NCBI RefSeq assembly: GCF_024753255.1
Contig: NZ_JANUHA010000002.1
Location: 310,001-374,000, forward strand
Source of the DNA: Massilia agri
GTDB taxonomy: Bacteria > Pseudomonadota > Gammaproteobacteria > Burkholderiales > Burkholderiaceae_D
Direction of reading: 5' to 3'
DNA length: 64,000 nucleotides
How positions within the stretch are numbered: position 1 is the stretch's first letter; each line of letters begins with the position of its first letter. The notes under the pieces are model-generated. The model was not told the DNA's origin and did not search any database. It was given only the letters and a program-made list of their open reading frames with translations. Shown here piece after piece: positions 61,190 to 64,000 of the stretch. The position numbers and the translations under genes are program-made.

Positions 61190-62170
61190 ATGGCAACCAT
61201 ACGAAAACGAGGCGAAGGCCAGTACCACGTTCAGATCCGCAAACGTGGCTATCCCACCCAAACTAAGACCTTCAGCAAGGAAGCTGATGCGCGGCGATGG
61301 GCGACCATTATCGAGTCTGAAATGGAACGTGGTGTCTTTGTGTCACGCACGGAAGCCGAGGCAACACTTGTTGCAGAAGTGCTACAAAGATATGCAGTTG
61401 AAGTACTGCCAACTAAGCGCAGTGCGCAATCAGATAAGTCACGTATCAAAACATTAACCGAAGCCTTCGGGGCATACCGACTAGCTAGTCTGAATTCTTC
61501 GCAAGTGGCTCAGTTTCGCGATCAACGGCTTAAAACGGTAAGTCCACAGTCTGTCATTCATGAGATTAATCTATTAAACCGAGTACTCAAAGCGGCTACC
61601 ATGGAATGGGGCATTGCTTTACCTGGTGGCCTGCCGACTACACAGGTTAGGAAACCAACCAAGCCACGAGGTCGCGACAGACGAGTATCGAGAGAAGAAA
61701 TAGAGAAAATCTTAAATACTACGGAGTCGCCCGAGCTTAAAACAATAATCGTCCTTGCAGTAGAAACCGGTATGCGACGGGGCGAATTAGCGTCTTTAAC
61801 TTGGGAAGATATAGACTTAAAGAAACAAACAGCGCATTTAGCAAAGACAAAAACTGACGTCCCGCGAACAGTCCCACTATCCAAAGTAGCAGTAAAAACG
61901 CTTCAACAGTTTAGCAAAGGACGTGAAGGTCAAGTATTTTCCCTTCAAGCTGAATCGATAAGCCAAGCGTTTGAACGAGCATGTGAAAAACACCGGGCAA
62001 ATATAGCCGACTTACGCTTCCATGATTTACGTCATGAGGCCACAAGTAGGCTATTTGAAAAAGGCTTAAATGTGATGGAAGTTGCGGCCATTACCGGCCA
62101 CAAAACACTAGACATGCTTAAACGCTACACGCATTTAAGAGCAGAAGATCTCGCGAAGAAATTAGGATGA
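61190..62170 (+). CDS. site-specific tyrosine recombinase (integrase)
   Basis: 326 aa from ATG 61190 (MATIRKRGEGQYHVQIRKRGYPTQTKTF). The N-terminal arm-type and SAM-like core-binding domains are followed by a catalytic domain with Arg in ETGMRRGELASLTW, His-x2-Arg in FHDLRHEATSRLF, His in ITGHKT and the nucleophile in MLKRYTHL. It is a phage/ICE-type integrase. It lies beside a tRNA-Arg 3' fragment, has much lower GC than the chromosome to the left, and ends one base from the stop of the convergent operon. Longer upstream frames cross the tRNA remnant and are not used. Confidence 0.95.
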   Translation: MATIRKRGEGQYHVQIRKRGYPTQTKTFSKEADARRWATIIESEMERGVFVSRTEAEATLVAEVLQRYAVEVLPTKRSAQSDKSRIKTLTEAFGAYRLASLNSSQVAQFRDQRLKTVSPQSVIHEINLLNRVLKAATMEWGIALPGGLPTTQVRKPTKPRGRDRRVSREEIEKILNTTESPELKTIIVLAVETGMRRGELASLTWEDIDLKKQTAHLAKTKTDVPRTVPLSKVAVKTLQQFSKGREGQVFSLQAESISQAFERACEKHRANIADLRFHDLRHEATSRLFEKGLNVMEVAAITGHKTLDMLKRYTHLRAEDLAKKLG

Positions 62171-62171
62171 C

Positions 62172-62822
62172 TTAAGGGGGATCCCAATGCAGTGAGGCTA
62201 TTATATGCTTAACAGTGAGCTTTGATCCGCTGGACGGATGATTAGTTGTTGACCAAAAAGCGAAGTCTTCGTTTCCCACACATGGAACAATTCCATCGCC
62301 ATACCCAGGACTGGTTTTATTTTGAGCTTCTAAATGTTGTGACCATTGAGCCAAAACATGTTTTGCACTCGGGGCGTAGCAATAAATGAGAAGACCACCT
62401 TGGTTCGCATTGGTTGTGCCGGATGCATAACGATTCCTGAGTTGGTCGTAGCCACCTCTGAGATGGGTGTTATCTACAGACTTAACTTTCTTTCCTTCGC
62501 CAATCCATTCATAACGGCCATATTCAACAGTAACATCTGCGTGCCCTCGCTTGTTTTTGTCGAAGTGAGCTGTATAGCCCGAGCGGTTCAGCTGACGAAC
62601 AATATCAGCATTGATCGAATTTTCCGTATGCCCATCGCCTTGAAGTGTATTCGCATCAGCGACTAGTGCAGCAACAATCGTGTCAATTTCGCAATAAAGA
62701 GTATCAAGGAAATCCTGGTATGTTCGGGCAGTAAGACGGTGCGCCCACTGAGGTACCTGAGGGTTTACTTTCTCAATGTCCCGTACCTGCGCGACAGTCA
62801 TCGTATCCGGAAGAATCATCAA
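62172..62822 (-). CDS. hypothetical protein with PD-(D/E)XK-like signature
   Basis: 216 aa, low GC. I do not recognise the family. The segment HTENSINADIVRQLNRSGYTAHFDKNKRGHADVTVEYGRYEWIGEGKKV has the layout of a PD-(D/E)XK nuclease: an acidic residue before a strand (HADVTVE), then E-x-K in WIGEGKK. Later GGLLIYCYAPSAKHVLAQWSQHL could be the following helix. It is the last of three genes joined by ATGA overlaps, so it is translated together with the 139-aa and 252-aa proteins. A nuclease effector of a mobile-element defence module is one possibility. Confidence 0.7.
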   Translation of the reverse strand: MMILPDTMTVAQVRDIEKVNPQVPQWAHRLTARTYQDFLDTLYCEIDTIVAALVADANTLQGDGHTENSINADIVRQLNRSGYTAHFDKNKRGHADVTVEYGRYEWIGEGKKVKSVDNTHLRGGYDQLRNRYASGTTNANQGGLLIYCYAPSAKHVLAQWSQHLEAQNKTSPGYGDGIVPCVGNEDFAFWSTTNHPSSGSKLTVKHIIASLHWDPP

Positions 62823-63238
62823 TGGAACGCAGCGTAGTTAGGGCGAAAGAACACGTAGATAGAGTTCGCGCAATCAGGAACTTCCTCACCAGTTCTAGGA
62901 TCGCAAAATTCACTGCTATCTAAAAATATATCTACTTCTTCAGCAGATAATTCGTATTCGAAATCCTCGTCAATAAACTCATAGCCTATAGTTAGCAAAT
63001 TTGCCCGAGAGCCCGTAAGGTAGGCGATAGTACGGTGAAGTATTTCGCCATCCTCTCGGTTTAACTTTGCTGCTTCACGCAGCATACCAAAAGTAAGATG
63101 ACGAATGTTTTTACCAGCATTTGCAACAAGAAAATTCACAACGTTCACAAATGCAAGACGAACAGGGTCAGCCTCGTCAAAATCTGTCGAGGCATAATCC
63201 AGCGCTAACTTGTAATGTGAAACTTGCGATGCGGTCAT
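62819..63238 (-). CDS. hypothetical protein, middle gene of three-gene island operon
   Basis: 139 aa, acidic (MTASQVSHYKLALDYASTDFDEADPVRLAFVNVVNFLVANAGKNIRHL...). No motif, signal peptide or membrane helix that I recognise. The first 90 residues look helical and the C-terminal part beta-rich (YEFIDEDFEYELSAEEVDIFLDSSEFCDPRTGEEVPDCANSIYVFFRP). Start and stop overlap the neighbours by four bases each, implying fixed stoichiometry and probably a complex, for example an adaptor or immunity component. Confidence 0.65.
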   Translation of the reverse strand: MTASQVSHYKLALDYASTDFDEADPVRLAFVNVVNFLVANAGKNIRHLTFGMLREAAKLNREDGEILHRTIAYLTGSRANLLTIGYEFIDEDFEYELSAEEVDIFLDSSEFCDPRTGEEVPDCANSIYVFFRPNYAAFH

Positions 63239-63993
63239 CTCAGTAGTTGCATCATATCTTCAAATTGTTTTCCATCAATGCAGTCTTCCACAATGGCCAT
63301 ATTGACGGTTGGAGTAGCTGAGCCGGTATCTGCAGATTTTCCAGGAATCTTAAGACGAACAATGGACAAATCTTTGTAATAGCTATACGCCTTTTGGATT
63401 GCAAATTTTTCTGTTGCAGACGCCGACATGCTTGCTACGTGGCTTGGGTCATCTTTCATGTTGCCCTTAAGACCACGCATTTTCCCATGGTTAATAGAGC
63501 CTGCCGCAGTGTTATGACCAAGCTCAACAAGATGCCCATTTTTATCATGATACAGCAAATCAATTTTAGGGAAAAAGTTTACCAATGTAAAAGATACCTT
63601 TTCCCAAGCCTTATCTACTTGATTGGACATCAATTCGCGAAAAGCGACTTTGAGCTCTTTCAAAGCTTCCACCATTCGATCGGTAGTTTTAAGGCGAGTG
63701 CCATCGACCCTGAACTCGATACGCTTATTTTTGGCATCAATGTATACCGAATCTATACGCTGAAAAATTAACTGCCTATAAGCAACAACTTGATCATATC
63801 CAGCAAACCGTTTGAGCGACACAGCATCCTTCATATCGTCGACAGCAAACGTTTCCCTTTCCGTTTCGTATGCGCGAGAATAAAAGTATAAAGTAACGCC
63901 AGTACGGGTCGTATTCAACTCGCTTGCCACAAGTTTCGGACGGAGTGTTAGATCCGAAAGCTCCTGATCTGAAACGTATGCGGGAAACGCCAC
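63235..63993 (-). CDS. hypothetical protein, first gene of three-gene island operon (may continue beyond the window)
   Basis: 252 aa from GTG 63993; the frame is still open at the window edge, so the true start may lie outside. Not a family I know. Features: a beta-rich N-terminal half (GVTLYFYSRAYETERETFAVDD, RIDSVYIDAKNKRIEFRVDGTRL), then KVSFTLVNFFPKIDLLYHDKNGHLVELGHNTAAGSINHGKMRGLKGNMKDD, and a C-terminal IVRLKIPGKSADTGSATPTVNMAIVEDC. AT-rich, like the rest of the island. Confidence 0.6.
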   Translation of the reverse strand: MAFPAYVSDQELSDLTLRPKLVASELNTTRTGVTLYFYSRAYETERETFAVDDMKDAVSLKRFAGYDQVVAYRQLIFQRIDSVYIDAKNKRIEFRVDGTRLKTTDRMVEALKELKVAFRELMSNQVDKAWEKVSFTLVNFFPKIDLLYHDKNGHLVELGHNTAAGSINHGKMRGLKGNMKDDPSHVASMSASATEKFAIQKAYSYYKDLSIVRLKIPGKSADTGSATPTVNMAIVEDCIDGKQFEDMMQLLR

Positions 63994-64000
63994 AGTAGGG

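Overview
The window comes from the chromosome of a high-GC betaproteobacterium, most likely Oxalobacteraceae close to Massilia/Telluria. This is inferred from protein character, codon use and the complete XrtA (exosortase A)/PEP-CTERM/exopolysaccharide locus; no database search was possible. A shorter AT-rich segment at the right end (about 61.1 kb onward) is a different DNA type and reads as the start of an integrated island.

Layout. (1) 1-8.7 kb, housekeeping metabolism: the N-terminus of an HD-GYP protein, a LysR regulator, a large indolepyruvate:ferredoxin oxidoreductase-type protein, and fused isobutyryl-CoA mutase IcmF behind a perfect 20-bp palindrome that looks like a MerR/LiuR-type operator. 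(2) 8.9-20.2 kb, PEP-CTERM accessory genes: the TPR lipoprotein PrsT, two FeeM/autoinducer-synthase-like acyltransferases, a stand-alone E1/ThiF enzyme, a PepA-like PEP-CTERM protein, a methyltransferase, a GAF protein, and a four-gene HprK-related kinase/PqqD-like/nucleotidyltransferase cluster of unknown role. (3) 20.3-42.9 kb: the export lipoprotein and a serine protease on the minus strand, diverging from a 17-gene plus-strand exopolysaccharide/exosortase operon (chain-length protein, tyrosine kinase, outer-membrane protein, ATPase, deacetylases, FemAB-like protein, glycosyltransferases, XrtA-EpsI fusion, amidotransferase, ligase/polymerase, flippase). (4) 43-51.5 kb: a deacetylase and an acyl/aminoacyl activation module (PLP decarboxylase, AMP-forming ligase, DegT-like enzyme, GNAT, acyl carrier protein, fused hydrolases). 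(5) 51.5-60.3 kb, minus strand: a beta-helix lyase-like protein, PrsR, PrsK, the initiating sugar transferase, and WbpP- and WbpO/VipA-like nucleotide-sugar enzymes. (6) 61.0-64.0 kb: the 3' half of a tRNA-Arg(CCG), a tyrosine integrase, and a translationally coupled three-gene operon of unknown function whose last gene has a PD-(D/E)XK-like signature.

How it fits together. PrsK/PrsR is a sensor plus sigma54 activator. GG-N10-GC sigma54 promoters are visible in front of pepA, in front of the HprK-related cluster, and in front of the main EPS operon (a weaker one precedes the second acyltransferase). One circuit could therefore switch on matrix polysaccharide, sorted PEP-CTERM protein and the uncharacterised kinase/PqqD cluster together. 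The WbpP/WbpO pair plus an asparagine-synthase-like amidotransferase and a PL6-like beta-helix protein suggest an acidic polymer with N-acetylhexosaminuronic acid, perhaps partly amidated. The least explained systems are the FeeM-ThiF pair, the HprK-related cluster and the three-gene island operon.
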